A stretch of 64,000 nucleotides of DNA, taken from positions 2,108,001 through 2,172,000 of the forward strand of contig NZ_CP097263.1 in the NCBI RefSeq assembly GCF_028622115.1. Reading direction: 5' to 3'. The notes under the pieces are model-generated. The model did no database searches. It worked only from the letters and a program-made list of their open reading frames with translations, and was not told the origin of the DNA. This stretch comes from Kutzneria chonburiensis (GTDB taxonomy: Bacteria > Actinomycetota > Actinomycetes > Mycobacteriales > Pseudonocardiaceae). Positions 1 through 7,214 of the stretch are shown piece by piece (the first letter of the stretch is position 1; each line of letters begins with the position of its first letter). The position numbers were made by a program, and so were the translations under genes.

Positions 1-609
1 CAGCTCCGCGTCCGGCCCCGGCCCGGCGACGGCCGCCATCAGCGCGGCGACGCCGGCGGTGTCCAACCCGGCGAGCGGCACTCCCGGCGCGGAACCGACG
101 AGCGTCCGCAGCACCGGCCCCGCTTCGCCGTCCCGGTACGCGCCGAGGAACAGGATCGGCGCGGTGACCAGGCTGCGGCGCAGGAAATCCAGTAGCCGCA
201 AGGAATCGTCGTCGGCCCAGTGCAGGTCGTCGAGCACCACGAGCAGCGGCGCGGCCTCGGCCAGGGCCACGCCGACCGCGTCGAACAACCGGAACCGGGC
301 CTCGGCCCCGCCGGCCGACGCCCGGTCGAAGATGCCGGCGGCACCGAGGCCACGGAGCACCTGCGTCCACAGCCAGAACGAGGGTGCGCCCTCCCACCCG
401 GCTCCGTGCAGCACACGGACGGTGGCCCGACGGCTCTGCTCGGCCAGCAGCGCCGACTTGCCGATCCCCGGCTCGCCGGCCACGAGCAGCAGCCCGCCGA
501 CGCCCGCGACGGCGTCGGCGAGCGCGGCCCCGGTGGCCGCGAGGGCGGCATCCCGGCCGACCAGGCGTCCGCCGGTGTCCACAGTGCTCGGTGAGCGCAC
601 GTCAACCAC
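1..609 (-). CDS. LuxR/AfsR-type AAA ATPase regulator, N-terminal part (runs off the window)
   Basis: The N-terminal ~200 residues of an AAA-type ATPase are visible. After a short leader the protein reads GRLVGRDAAL, the usual lead-in to the ATPase domain of large LuxR/MalT-like regulators. A Walker A motif (GEPGIGKSALL) follows at about residues 42-52, and a Walker B-like segment (LLVVLDDLHWADD) at about 123-135. The gene continues past base 1, so the expected C-terminal helix-turn-helix cannot be seen. The GTG at 609 is chosen because it lies only 4 nt beyond the stop of the upstream methyltransferase on the same strand. The two genes are probably co-transcribed and translationally coupled. 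Family members are ATP-dependent transcription activators, often of secondary metabolism. A plain ATPase without a DNA-binding domain cannot be excluded. Confidence 0.8.
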   Translation of the reverse strand, partial: MVDVRSPSTVDTGGRLVGRDAALAATGAALADAVAGVGGLLLVAGEPGIGKSALLAEQSRRATVRVLHGAGWEGAPSFWLWTQVLRGLGAAGIFDRASAGGAEARFRLFDAVGVALAEAAPLLVVLDDLHWADDDSLRLLDFLRRSLVTAPILFLGAYRDGEAGPVLRTLVGSAPGVPLAGLDTAGVAALMAAVAGPGPDAEL

Positions 610-613
610 TGTC

Positions 614-1675
614 TCAGGGCTTGAGCGCCAAAACCAGGTTCATCGGCGCCGGCACGTCGACGCGGCGAACCCGGCCGAACCCCGCCGCGGCGGCGGTCGC
701 CCGCAGCAGCGGCTCGCCGGCCTGCGTGCCTAGCGGCGCAGCGTCTTCCTGCCCGGTGACCTGGGAGACGGCGTTCGGCGTGCAGATCAGCGTGGAGACG
801 GCGTAGAACATCCGGCCGGACGGGGTGAGGTTGTCCTCGACACGGTCCGCCGCGGCCGGTTCGACCAGCAGCACGACGCCGTCGTCGGCCAGCACGGACC
901 GGGCCTGGGCCAGCGCGCCGACCGGGTCGCCGAAGTCGTGCAGCGAGTCGAAGAACGTCACCAACCCGTAGCCGGAGCCCGGCAGGTCGGTGGCCGAGCC
1001 GACCTCGAACCGCAGCCGGTCGGCCAGCCCGGCCTCGTCGGCCGCACGCCGCGCGTGCGCCACGGACGCCTCGTTGTAGTCGATGCCGAGCACCCGCGCG
1101 GCGGGGAAGTGCCGGGCGATGGCGATGGTCGGCGTGCCGTAGCCCGAGCCGACGTCCAGCACGGAGCCAGGGGCCAAGCCCACCTGGTCGAGCACAGCCG
1201 AGATCAACTCGTCCGGCAGCGCGACCTTGGTCAACGCGTCGCTGCCGTGCCAGAACCGCTCGTCGTGCCGGTGCCAGCCGAAGCCGCCGCCGTTGCGGAA
1301 CGCCGTGACGAACTCGTCGAACTCGGCACCCTGCGAGCACAGCATCTCGGCACAGGCGTCGACCATGGCCGCGCCCGGGCCGTGTAGGAGAGCGCCGGCA
1401 ACGGCATCGGGCAGCTCGAACGAGTTCGTGTCGGACCGGTAGTCCAGATAACCGCCGGCGGCCTGCGCCCGGCACCACTCGCGGACCAGAATCGTGTTCA
1501 GCGCCGTGCGGCCGGCGATTTCCTCCGGCGACAGCGGCCCGGCGCCGGCCATGGCCGTCCACAGGCCGGCGCGGTTGCCGAGCGCGGTGAGCAGCACGCC
1601 CAGCGAGCCACCGAGCTCGCCGATCAGCTGGCCGATGACCATCTCGGGCGTCCGCTCGTCGACAGTCGGGATCAT
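614..1675 (-). CDS. SAM-dependent class I methyltransferase
   Basis: A 353-residue protein with an N-terminal winged-helix-like region, roughly residues 10-100, followed by a Rossmann methyltransferase fold. SAM motif I is VLDVGSGYGTP at about residues 167-177, and an acidic residue follows strand 2 in GIDYNEASV. This layout matches actinobacterial methyltransferases with a helical dimerisation/winged-helix domain (Rv2258c-like). The substrate is unknown. The ATG at 1675 has a good ribosome site (GGAGGTG) just upstream. It is followed 4 nt after its stop by the ATPase gene, and it diverges from the small-protein/amidase pair across a 117-bp gap that carries a 43-bp palindrome. The methyl acceptor cannot be predicted. 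Confidence 0.85.
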   Translation of the reverse strand: MIPTVDERTPEMVIGQLIGELGGSLGVLLTALGNRAGLWTAMAGAGPLSPEEIAGRTALNTILVREWCRAQAAGGYLDYRSDTNSFELPDAVAGALLHGPGAAMVDACAEMLCSQGAEFDEFVTAFRNGGGFGWHRHDERFWHGSDALTKVALPDELISAVLDQVGLAPGSVLDVGSGYGTPTIAIARHFPAARVLGIDYNEASVAHARRAADEAGLADRLRFEVGSATDLPGSGYGLVTFFDSLHDFGDPVGALAQARSVLADDGVVLLVEPAAADRVEDNLTPSGRMFYAVSTLICTPNAVSQVTGQEDAAPLGTQAGEPLLRATAAAAGFGRVRRVDVPAPMNLVLALKP

Positions 1676-1716
1676 CTCGCACCTCCGGGTGACGTGGGGT
1701 TGTTCGCTCAGTCACC

Positions 1717-1759
1717 GCGCGAGATGGCGCCTCGCGAATCGCGAGCCGCCATCTCGCGC
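1717..1759. repeat. 43-bp near-perfect palindrome in divergent promoter region
   Basis: The outer arms are 13 bp (1717-1729, GCGCGAGATGGCG, and 1747-1759, its exact complement). Inside them are 6-bp arms CTCGCG (1731-1736) and CGCGAG (1740-1745) around the triplet AAT. Only the C/C pair at 1730/1746 fails to match. It lies between two divergent genes, so it is unlikely to be a terminator. It could be a cruciform-prone repeat of the REP type or a two-layer operator serving both genes. Confidence 0.8.
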
Positions 1760-1792
1760 CCTCGCGGGCAAACCCGACAACCGGAGGTCACC

Positions 1793-2068
1793 ATGTTTCT
1801 CAGCGCCTACCACTTCGACGGCGACCCCGCCGTGCTCATCCCGGCCTACGAGACCCTGATGAGCGGCTTCCCGCCGGACGCCGCCCAGCTGCACGTCTGC
1901 GTGGTGACGGACAGCGGCATCACCGTCTACGACGCCTGCCCGTCCCGGGCGGTCTTCGAGGAGTTCAGCCGCGAATTCCCGGCCATGGTGGTCGCCGTAG
2001 GGCTGCCGGCGCCCCGGATCACGCCGCTCGGCGACGTGCACAACGCGATCACCGCGGTGTCGCGATGA
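1793..2068 (+). CDS. Small conserved-looking protein of unknown function (91 aa)
   Basis: The ATG at 1793 follows a strong GGAGGT ribosome site, which makes it the clear start within a longer open frame. The product is 91 residues, without signal peptide or membrane segment, and alternates hydrophobic strands and short helices (LSAYHFDGDPAVLIPAYETL at the N-terminus). This suggests a small alpha/beta or ferredoxin-like fold, perhaps a dimeric barrel. The stop overlaps the amidase start by 4 nt (ATGA), so the two are co-translated and probably functionally linked. I do not recognise the family. Confidence 0.75.
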   Translation: MFLSAYHFDGDPAVLIPAYETLMSGFPPDAAQLHVCVVTDSGITVYDACPSRAVFEEFSREFPAMVVAVGLPAPRITPLGDVHNAITAVSR

Positions 2069-3504
2069 CCACCGTCGAGCTGTCCACAATGGACGCGACC
2101 GCGCAGGCCGAGCTGGTGCGGTCCGGCGAGGTCACGGCGCTGGAGCTGGTCGACGCGGCGATCGAGCGGATCGAGCGCCTCAACCCGACGCTGAACGCCG
2201 TGATCACGCCGATGTTCGACCGGGCCCGCGCGGTGGCACGCACGAACCCGACCGGACCGTTCGCCGGGGTTCCCTTCCTGCTCAAGGATCTCGTCGCCGA
2301 AGTCGACGGCGTGCCGTTCAGCGAGGGTTCCGTCTTCGTGCGCGGCACCACGTCCGGCTACACCAGCGAGCTCGTCACGCGGCTGCACCGGGCCGGGCTG
2401 GTCGTCGTCGGCAAGACCAACACGCCGGAGTTCGGTATGGCCCCGGCCTGCGAGCCGGTGCTGCACGGCGCGACCCGCAACCCGTGGGACCTGAGCCGGT
2501 CGACCAGCGGATCCAGCGGGGGATCGGCCGCGGCGGTGGCTGCCGGGCTGGTGCCGATGGCCCACGGCAACGACCTTGGCGGCTCGATCCGGTTCCCGGC
2601 CGCCGCCTGCGGGCTCTTCGGCCTGAAGCCGACCCGGGCCCGGACGCCGCTCGGGCCCGAGTACGGCGATGTGATCAACGGCTGGGCCGTCGAGCACGCG
2701 TTAACCCTCACTGTACGAGACAGTGCAGCCCTGCTGGACGCCATTGCCGGCCCTGCGCTCGGCGACCCGTACCAGGCGCCGACGCCGGTCCGGCCCTTCG
2801 CCGAGGAGGTCGCCGTCGATCCCCGGAGGCTCCGCATCGCGTACAGCCCGCGGACCCCGGGCGGCGAACTCGGCCATCCCGACTGCGTGGCGGCCGTCGA
2901 GGACGCCGCCGCGCTGTGCGCCGCGCTCGGCCACGAGGTGATCGAGGCCGACCTGCCCGGTCTTGACGGCGAGGTCGGCGGCGCGATCGGCACCGTGTTC
3001 AACGCCGCTACCGCCTGGATTCTCGCCTACTGGATCCGTCGGGTCGGCCGAGAGCCTCGCCCCGGCGAGCTCGAGCCCCTCACCGTCGCCTACTGGGACG
3101 CCGGCCGGCAGGTCAGCGCCTCCGACTACCTGCTCGCCATCGAGACCCTCCAGCGGTTCTCGCGCACCGTCGCCCGCTTCCTCACCGGCGTCGACCTCTG
3201 GCTGACCCCGACCATGTCCGAGCCGCCCGCGCCCCTCGGTGAGATCACCGCCTCGCCCGACGACCCGCTCCGCGCCATCAGCCGCGGCGCCCGTACAGTC
3301 GCCTACCCGGCTGTTATCGCTAACATCACTGGCAATCCAGCAATGTCCGTGCCGCTGTGGTCCAACGCCGACGGTCTGCCGATCGGCGTGCACTTCCTCG
3401 GTCGCTACGGCGACGAGGCCACCCTGTTCCAGCTCGCCGGCCAACTCGAACGCGCCCGACCCTGGGCCCACCGCCGCCCGCCAACTCACGCGACAAGGCT
3501 GTAA
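2065..3504 (+). CDS. Amidase (amidase-signature family)
   Basis: A 479-residue amidase-signature hydrolase. The catalytic lysine is in [13 protein letters not shown] (about residue 74). The Gly/Ser-rich signature [16 protein letters not shown] lies at about 146-161, and the nucleophile segment [13 protein letters not shown] at about 168-180. Together these supply the Ser-cisSer-Lys triad. The nucleophile loop has NDLGGS where most members have TDGGGS, a mild deviation. Length is typical of the family. It hydrolyses an amide to acid plus ammonia, but the substrate cannot be told from sequence. It overlaps the preceding 91-aa gene by 4 nt. Family assignment is firm. Confidence 0.93.
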   Translation: MTTVELSTMDATAQAELVRSGEVTALELVDAAIERIERLNPTLNAVITPMFDRARAVARTNPTGPFAGVPFLLKDLVAEVDGVPFSEGSVFVRGTTSGYTSELVTRLHRAGLVVVGKTNTPEFGMAPACEPVLHGATRNPWDLSRSTSGSSGGSAAAVAAGLVPMAHGNDLGGSIRFPAAACGLFGLKPTRARTPLGPEYGDVINGWAVEHALTLTVRDSAALLDAIAGPALGDPYQAPTPVRPFAEEVAVDPRRLRIAYSPRTPGGELGHPDCVAAVEDAAALCAALGHEVIEADLPGLDGEVGGAIGTVFNAATAWILAYWIRRVGREPRPGELEPLTVAYWDAGRQVSASDYLLAIETLQRFSRTVARFLTGVDLWLTPTMSEPPAPLGEITASPDDPLRAISRGARTVAYPAVIANITGNPAMSVPLWSNADGLPIGVHFLGRYGDEATLFQLAGQLERARPWAHRRPPTHATRL

Positions 3505-3559
3505 CCGCTCCGCCGGTGCCGGACATCTACCGAGTATGGGCGGAACGGATGGGGGCCCG

Positions 3560-4078
3560 ATGGATGTCGAGGCGTTCGAGCAGCTCTACCACGCGCACCA
3601 CGCCGCGCTGATGCGGTACGGGACGCGAAGAGTCGGCCACGACGCCGCCAAGGACGTGGTGGCCGAGACCTTCCTGGTCGCGTGGCGACGGCCGGATGCC
3701 GTGCCGCTGGACGACCCGCTGCCGTGGCTCTATGCCACGGCACGGCGCGTGCTGGCCAACCACGTGCGGTCCGAGACCCGGCGCGGACGCCTCGACGAGC
3801 GGATCGGCGCTGTTGGCGTTAACAGTGCCGTTGAGGCCGACCATGCCGACGGTGTCGCCGTGCGGGCCGATGTGCTGCGCGCCTTGGCCGAGCTGCCGGC
3901 GGCCGACCAGGAGGTCCTGATGCTGACCGAATGGGACGGCCTGTCCGCGCAGACCGCGGCCGAGGTCGTCGGCTGCTCGCTGTCGGCGTTCAAGGTCCGA
4001 CTCCATCGGGCCCGCCGGCGCCTCGCCGCGCGGCTCGCCCCGCCCCGACTGGCCCCGGTGAGAGGAGAAGCGAAGTGA
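3560..4078 (+). CDS. ECF-type RNA polymerase sigma factor
   Basis: A 172-residue extracytoplasmic-function sigma factor. The region 2 helix is visible as VVAETFLVAWRR (about residues 34-45) followed by PWLYATARRVLANH. Region 4 is ALAELPAADQEVLMLTEWDG then a helix-turn-helix ending SLSAFKVRLHRARRRL. The ATG at 3560 is preferred over the in-frame ATG at 3536 because GGGGG lies just upstream and the protein then begins directly at the region 2 fold. The stop overlaps the next gene's GTG (GTGA), so the putative membrane regulator is co-translated. Likely targets are the YedY-like and fasciclin genes downstream, which share a promoter-like motif. Confidence 0.92.
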   Translation: MDVEAFEQLYHAHHAALMRYGTRRVGHDAAKDVVAETFLVAWRRPDAVPLDDPLPWLYATARRVLANHVRSETRRGRLDERIGAVGVNSAVEADHADGVAVRADVLRALAELPAADQEVLMLTEWDGLSAQTAAEVVGCSLSAFKVRLHRARRRLAARLAPPRLAPVRGEAK

Positions 4079-4776
4079 ACGACGAGCTCAAGGCGCTGCG
4101 GGAGGCCAATCCCGTGCCGGCCGACGCCTATCAGGACGCCAGCCGCAGCCCCGAGGGACTGGAGCTGCTGGCCCGGATCACGAAGACACCTCAGGTCAAG
4201 CGGTCCCGGCGCGGACTCGTGCTGGCCGGGGTCGGCGCCGCCGCTGCCGTAGCGGCGGTGATCACCGGCGTCGGACTGTTCCCGGTCGGCGGCGGTGGCG
4301 GCGCGCCGCCTGCGTTCGCCATCGAGCGCACCGCCGACAACACGCTGATCGTCACGATCAACGACTTCAGTGGTTCGTGGGGACTCAACGCCGACCTCGG
4401 CCAGTACGGCGTGCGAGGCCGGGTCGTGGAGATGCAGCAGCCGACCAAGGACTGCGTGGTCAGCGAGGCCGGCAAGGCCCAGCTGCCGGCGGACGCGCTG
4501 CGCCCGGTGCCCGGCGCACCCAACCGGATCGAGATCAAGCCGGGCGCGATCACGCCGGACACCACCCTGGTGTTCGGGCGGGTGGCCGGCGCCGGTTCAC
4601 CGCCTGCCCTCCAGGTGTTCGCGGTGAAGTCGTCCGTCGACCACCCGATCACGTGTCCGGCGGCCGGTGGCGGCAGCACCCCGGCACTGACCACGCAGCC
4701 GGTGGTCAACCCGAACGCCGTCAACGGCAACGGGGCCGACTCCAACGGCCTCACACCCACGCCGACCCGGCGATAG
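4075..4776 (+). CDS. Membrane protein paired with ECF sigma factor (putative anti-sigma/sensor)
   Basis: A 233-residue protein starting at the GTG at 4075 that overlaps the sigma stop. A cytoplasmic N-terminus of about 40 residues is followed by one membrane segment (roughly residues 45-68, rich in Ala/Val/Gly) and an extracytoplasmic domain with two cysteines, ending in a Thr/Pro/Asn-rich tail. It resembles the CU044_5270-type proteins that accompany actinobacterial ECF factors. No canonical zinc anti-sigma HxxxCxxC motif is visible, so anti-sigma activity is inferred from position and topology only. Signal reception on the outer side would fit the envelope-located products of the neighbouring genes. 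Confidence 0.8.
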   Translation: MNDELKALREANPVPADAYQDASRSPEGLELLARITKTPQVKRSRRGLVLAGVGAAAAVAAVITGVGLFPVGGGGGAPPAFAIERTADNTLIVTINDFSGSWGLNADLGQYGVRGRVVEMQQPTKDCVVSEAGKAQLPADALRPVPGAPNRIEIKPGAITPDTTLVFGRVAGAGSPPALQVFAVKSSVDHPITCPAAGGGSTPALTTQPVVNPNAVNGNGADSNGLTPTPTRR

Positions 4777-4794
4777 CTCCTGAGCGGGGCTCGG

Positions 4795-4823
4795 CGAACC
4801 GATAGGCCCGTGGCCGACGAACA
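4795..4823 (+). promoter_or_regulatory. Candidate ECF promoter, CGAACC-N17-CGAACA
   Basis: CGAACC (4795-4800) and CGAACA (4818-4823) are separated by 17 bp and end 6 bp before the ATG of the molybdopterin oxidoreductase, which would give a leaderless transcript. The same pair, CGAACC-N16-CGAACG, precedes the fasciclin gene, and both copies continue GAT after the first hexamer. The adjacent ECF sigma factor is the obvious candidate reader. Confidence 0.5.
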
Positions 4824-4829
4824 CCGGCC

Positions 4830-6356
4830 ATGGAGCAACGTTCGCGCTTGCCGGTGACGGCGGCGATCACTGTCGGCGTGCTCGGGGTCGGGGCGGCACT
4901 GGCGGTCGGTGACCTGGTGGCGGCGTTCGTCGATGCTGACGCGTCGCCGCTGCTGGCCGTCGGCAACAGCGCGATCGATCTGACGCCGTTGCCGCTCAAG
5001 GACTTCGCGGTCCGCACGTTCGCCACGTACGACAAACTGGTGTTGCTGGGCGGGATGGGGCTGTTCCTCCTGGCCGCGGCGGCGCTGGCGGGGCTGGTGT
5101 CCCGCCGCACGCCGTGGCCGGGCACAGTGGTGGCCCTGCTGTTGGGCGGCCTCGGCATCATTGCCGTCCTGACCCGCCCGAATCTGACGCCGGCCGCGGT
5201 GCTCGCACCGCTGGCCGGCGTCTTTGTTGGTGTGGCGGTGTTTCGCTGGCTGCATCGGCTGGCCCGTAGAACGGCCGATCCACCACGTGAGGGCCGGCGC
5301 GCATTCCTGCTCGGCGCAGTTGGTGCCGTGGTCGGCATTGGACTGGCCGGCGCTGGCGGACGCCTGCTCGCCGGGCGCGTCGACGTCGAGAGTTCGCGGG
5401 CGAAGGTCACGCGAATGTTGACGGCATATCCGCTGCCGGCGAAGCCTGCTGGCGCGGACTTCGCCCGGGACGGCACGCCGAGCTTCGTCACGCCGAACGC
5501 CCAGTTCTACCGCGTGGACACGGCATTGTCGGTGCCGCAGCTGCGAGCCGAGGACTGGACCCTGCGGGTGCACGGCCTGGTCGACCGGGAGTTGCGTCTG
5601 ACCTTCGCCGACATCATGGCCATGGAACTGGTCACCAGGACGATCACCATGACCTGCGTGTCCAATGAGGTCGGTGGCCCCTATGTGTCCACGGCGGACT
5701 TTACCGGCGTGCTGCTGCGTGACCTGCTGGCCAAGGCCGGCGTCAGACCGGAAGCCGATCAGGTGCTGTCGTCCAGTGTGGACGGATACAGCGCCGGAAG
5801 CCCGGTTTCGACGGTGCTGGACCCCGATCGGGACGCGATGCTGGCGATCGGCATGAACGGCCAGGCGTTGCCACCCGAGCACGGCTTTCCGGCGCGCCTG
5901 GTCGTGCCCGGTGTCTACGGCTACGCCTCGGCGACCAAGTGGCTCAAGGAGATCGAGCTCACCACGTTCGCCGCGAAGCAGCAGTACTGGGTGTCACGTG
6001 GGTACAGCCAGCGGGCGCCGATCAAGACCGAGTCCCGCATCGACGTGCCCCAGGGCTTGCAGTCCCTGTCCGCCGGCCGCGTTGTGGTGGCCGGAATTGC
6101 CTGGGCGCAGACCAAGGGCATCGCCAAGGTCGAGGTGCGGATGGACGGCGGTCCGTGGCAGGAAGCCGATCTGGCGGTCAGCGTCACCAACGAAACGTGG
6201 CGGATGTGGCGCAAGGTCTACGACCTCAAGCCTGGCACGCACACCGTGATCTGCCGCGCCACCGACACCACCGGCTATGTCCAGACGCAACAGCGGGTCA
6301 GCCCGATCCCCGACGGTGCAACGGGTTGGCACACGATCGTGTTCACCACCTCCTGA
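4830..6356 (+). CDS. Membrane-anchored molybdopterin-dependent oxidoreductase (sulfite oxidase/YedY-like)
   Basis: A 508-residue protein. The N-terminal ~170 residues contain four to five hydrophobic segments. After them comes a sulfite-oxidase-fold molybdopterin domain (roughly 230-400) with the cofactor-binding cysteine in TMTCVSNEVGGPYVS, then a Mo-cofactor dimerisation (Ig-like) domain to the C-terminus. Family members are membrane-tethered, extracytoplasmic oxidoreductases acting on sulfite, sulfoxides or protein methionine sulfoxide. Which reaction applies here is not evident. No twin-arginine motif precedes the first helix. The ATG at 4830 is supported by a promoter-like element ending 6 bp upstream. 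It is grouped with an ECF sigma factor and a fasciclin lipoprotein, an arrangement also seen around SigK-type loci in other actinobacteria. Confidence 0.88.
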   Translation: MEQRSRLPVTAAITVGVLGVGAALAVGDLVAAFVDADASPLLAVGNSAIDLTPLPLKDFAVRTFATYDKLVLLGGMGLFLLAAAALAGLVSRRTPWPGTVVALLLGGLGIIAVLTRPNLTPAAVLAPLAGVFVGVAVFRWLHRLARRTADPPREGRRAFLLGAVGAVVGIGLAGAGGRLLAGRVDVESSRAKVTRMLTAYPLPAKPAGADFARDGTPSFVTPNAQFYRVDTALSVPQLRAEDWTLRVHGLVDRELRLTFADIMAMELVTRTITMTCVSNEVGGPYVSTADFTGVLLRDLLAKAGVRPEADQVLSSSVDGYSAGSPVSTVLDPDRDAMLAIGMNGQALPPEHGFPARLVVPGVYGYASATKWLKEIELTTFAAKQQYWVSRGYSQRAPIKTESRIDVPQGLQSLSAGRVVVAGIAWAQTKGIAKVEVRMDGGPWQEADLAVSVTNETWRMWRKVYDLKPGTHTVICRATDTTGYVQTQQRVSPIPDGATGWHTIVFTTS

Positions 6357-6390
6357 TTTCAGGCCGTGACCGAAGCGTTACCGACCAGGT

Positions 6391-6418
6391 CGAACCGATC
6401 GGGCTCCAGGGTCGAACG
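6391..6418 (+). promoter_or_regulatory. Candidate ECF promoter, CGAACC-N16-CGAACG
   Basis: CGAACC (6391-6396) and CGAACG (6413-6418) are spaced by 16 bp, about 74 bp before the fasciclin start codon. It matches the element before the preceding oxidoreductase gene in both hexamers and in the GAT following the first. The distance leaves an untranslated leader that ends in a normal GGAGG ribosome site. Confidence 0.5.
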
Positions 6419-6491
6419 CCTGGCAGATACCGAGGACGTCCCGCCGATCGATCGGGGCGTCGATCCCTCACCATTACCGGAGGTTTTTGTC

Positions 6492-7136
6492 ATGCGCGCA
6501 TTCCACCGCGTCCTCGGCGGCGTCGCCATCACCGCGGCGGCTGTTTCCCTTGCCGCCTGCGGCAACGGCATGGGCTCCACGAGCTCGGGCAGCACCAGCA
6601 CGTCGATGGCGTCGCCGACCACCACGACCACCGCATCGGACGGCGTCACCAAGACCAGCGACACCTTCGGCCCGGCCTGCGACAAGATTCCCAGCAGTGG
6701 CAAGGGTTCCCTCAACGGCATGGCCTCCGACCCGGTTGCCACCGCGGCCGGCAACAACCCCCTGCTGACCAAGCTCGTCGCCGCCGTCGGCGCGGCCAAC
6801 CTGGGCGACACCCTGAACTCCCAGAAGGCCATCACCGTGTTCGCCCCGTACGACCCGGCCTTCGACGCGCTGGGCGCGGACAAGTTCGCCGCCCTGGCCA
6901 AGGACCCGGCCACGCTCGCGCCGATCCTCCAGTACCACGTGCTGCCGCAGCGCATGGACGCCGACGGCCTGATCGCCGCCGGCTCCGAGAAGACGCTCCA
7001 GGGCGGCACCGTCAAGATCGCCGGTGACAAGACCTCCGGCATGACGGTCAACGGCGCCAAGGTGTTGTGCGGCAACATCCCCACCGGCAACGCCACCGTG
7101 TTCGTCATCGACAAGGTGCTCACCCCGGGCAGCTGA
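6492..7136 (+). CDS. Fasciclin (FAS1)-domain lipoprotein
   Basis: A 214-residue secreted lipoprotein. The signal peptide ends in a lipobox (VSLAACGNG, Cys at about 22), followed by a Ser/Thr-rich linker and a single FAS1 domain of about 130 residues. Conserved FAS1 elements are present: ITVFAPYDPAFDAL near the start and LQYHVLPQRM in the middle. The protein ends NATVFVIDKVLTPGS, typical of the last strand. It is similar in plan to mycobacterial MPT83. FAS1 proteins mediate adhesion or surface interactions; a specific ligand is unknown. The ATG at 6492 has GGAGG 9 nt upstream. Confidence 0.92.
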   Translation: MRAFHRVLGGVAITAAAVSLAACGNGMGSTSSGSTSTSMASPTTTTTASDGVTKTSDTFGPACDKIPSSGKGSLNGMASDPVATAAGNNPLLTKLVAAVGAANLGDTLNSQKAITVFAPYDPAFDALGADKFAALAKDPATLAPILQYHVLPQRMDADGLIAAGSEKTLQGGTVKIAGDKTSGMTVNGAKVLCGNIPTGNATVFVIDKVLTPGS

Positions 7137-7145
7137 GCCAGCCGC

Positions 7146-7178
7146 CGTCGGGCCCGCCGGTTCTCGGCGGGCCCGACG
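7146..7178. terminator. Bidirectional hairpin terminator
   Basis: A 14-bp perfect stem, CGTCGGGCCCGCCG (7146-7159) with its complement at 7165-7178, around a 5-nt loop. It sits 9 bp after the fasciclin stop and between convergent genes, so it can serve both strands. There is no T-tract, as usual in high-GC actinomycetes. Confidence 0.75.
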
Positions 7179-7214
7179 AACGGGTGACGCGGTGCAGGTC
7201 GAGCCGGCACACGG

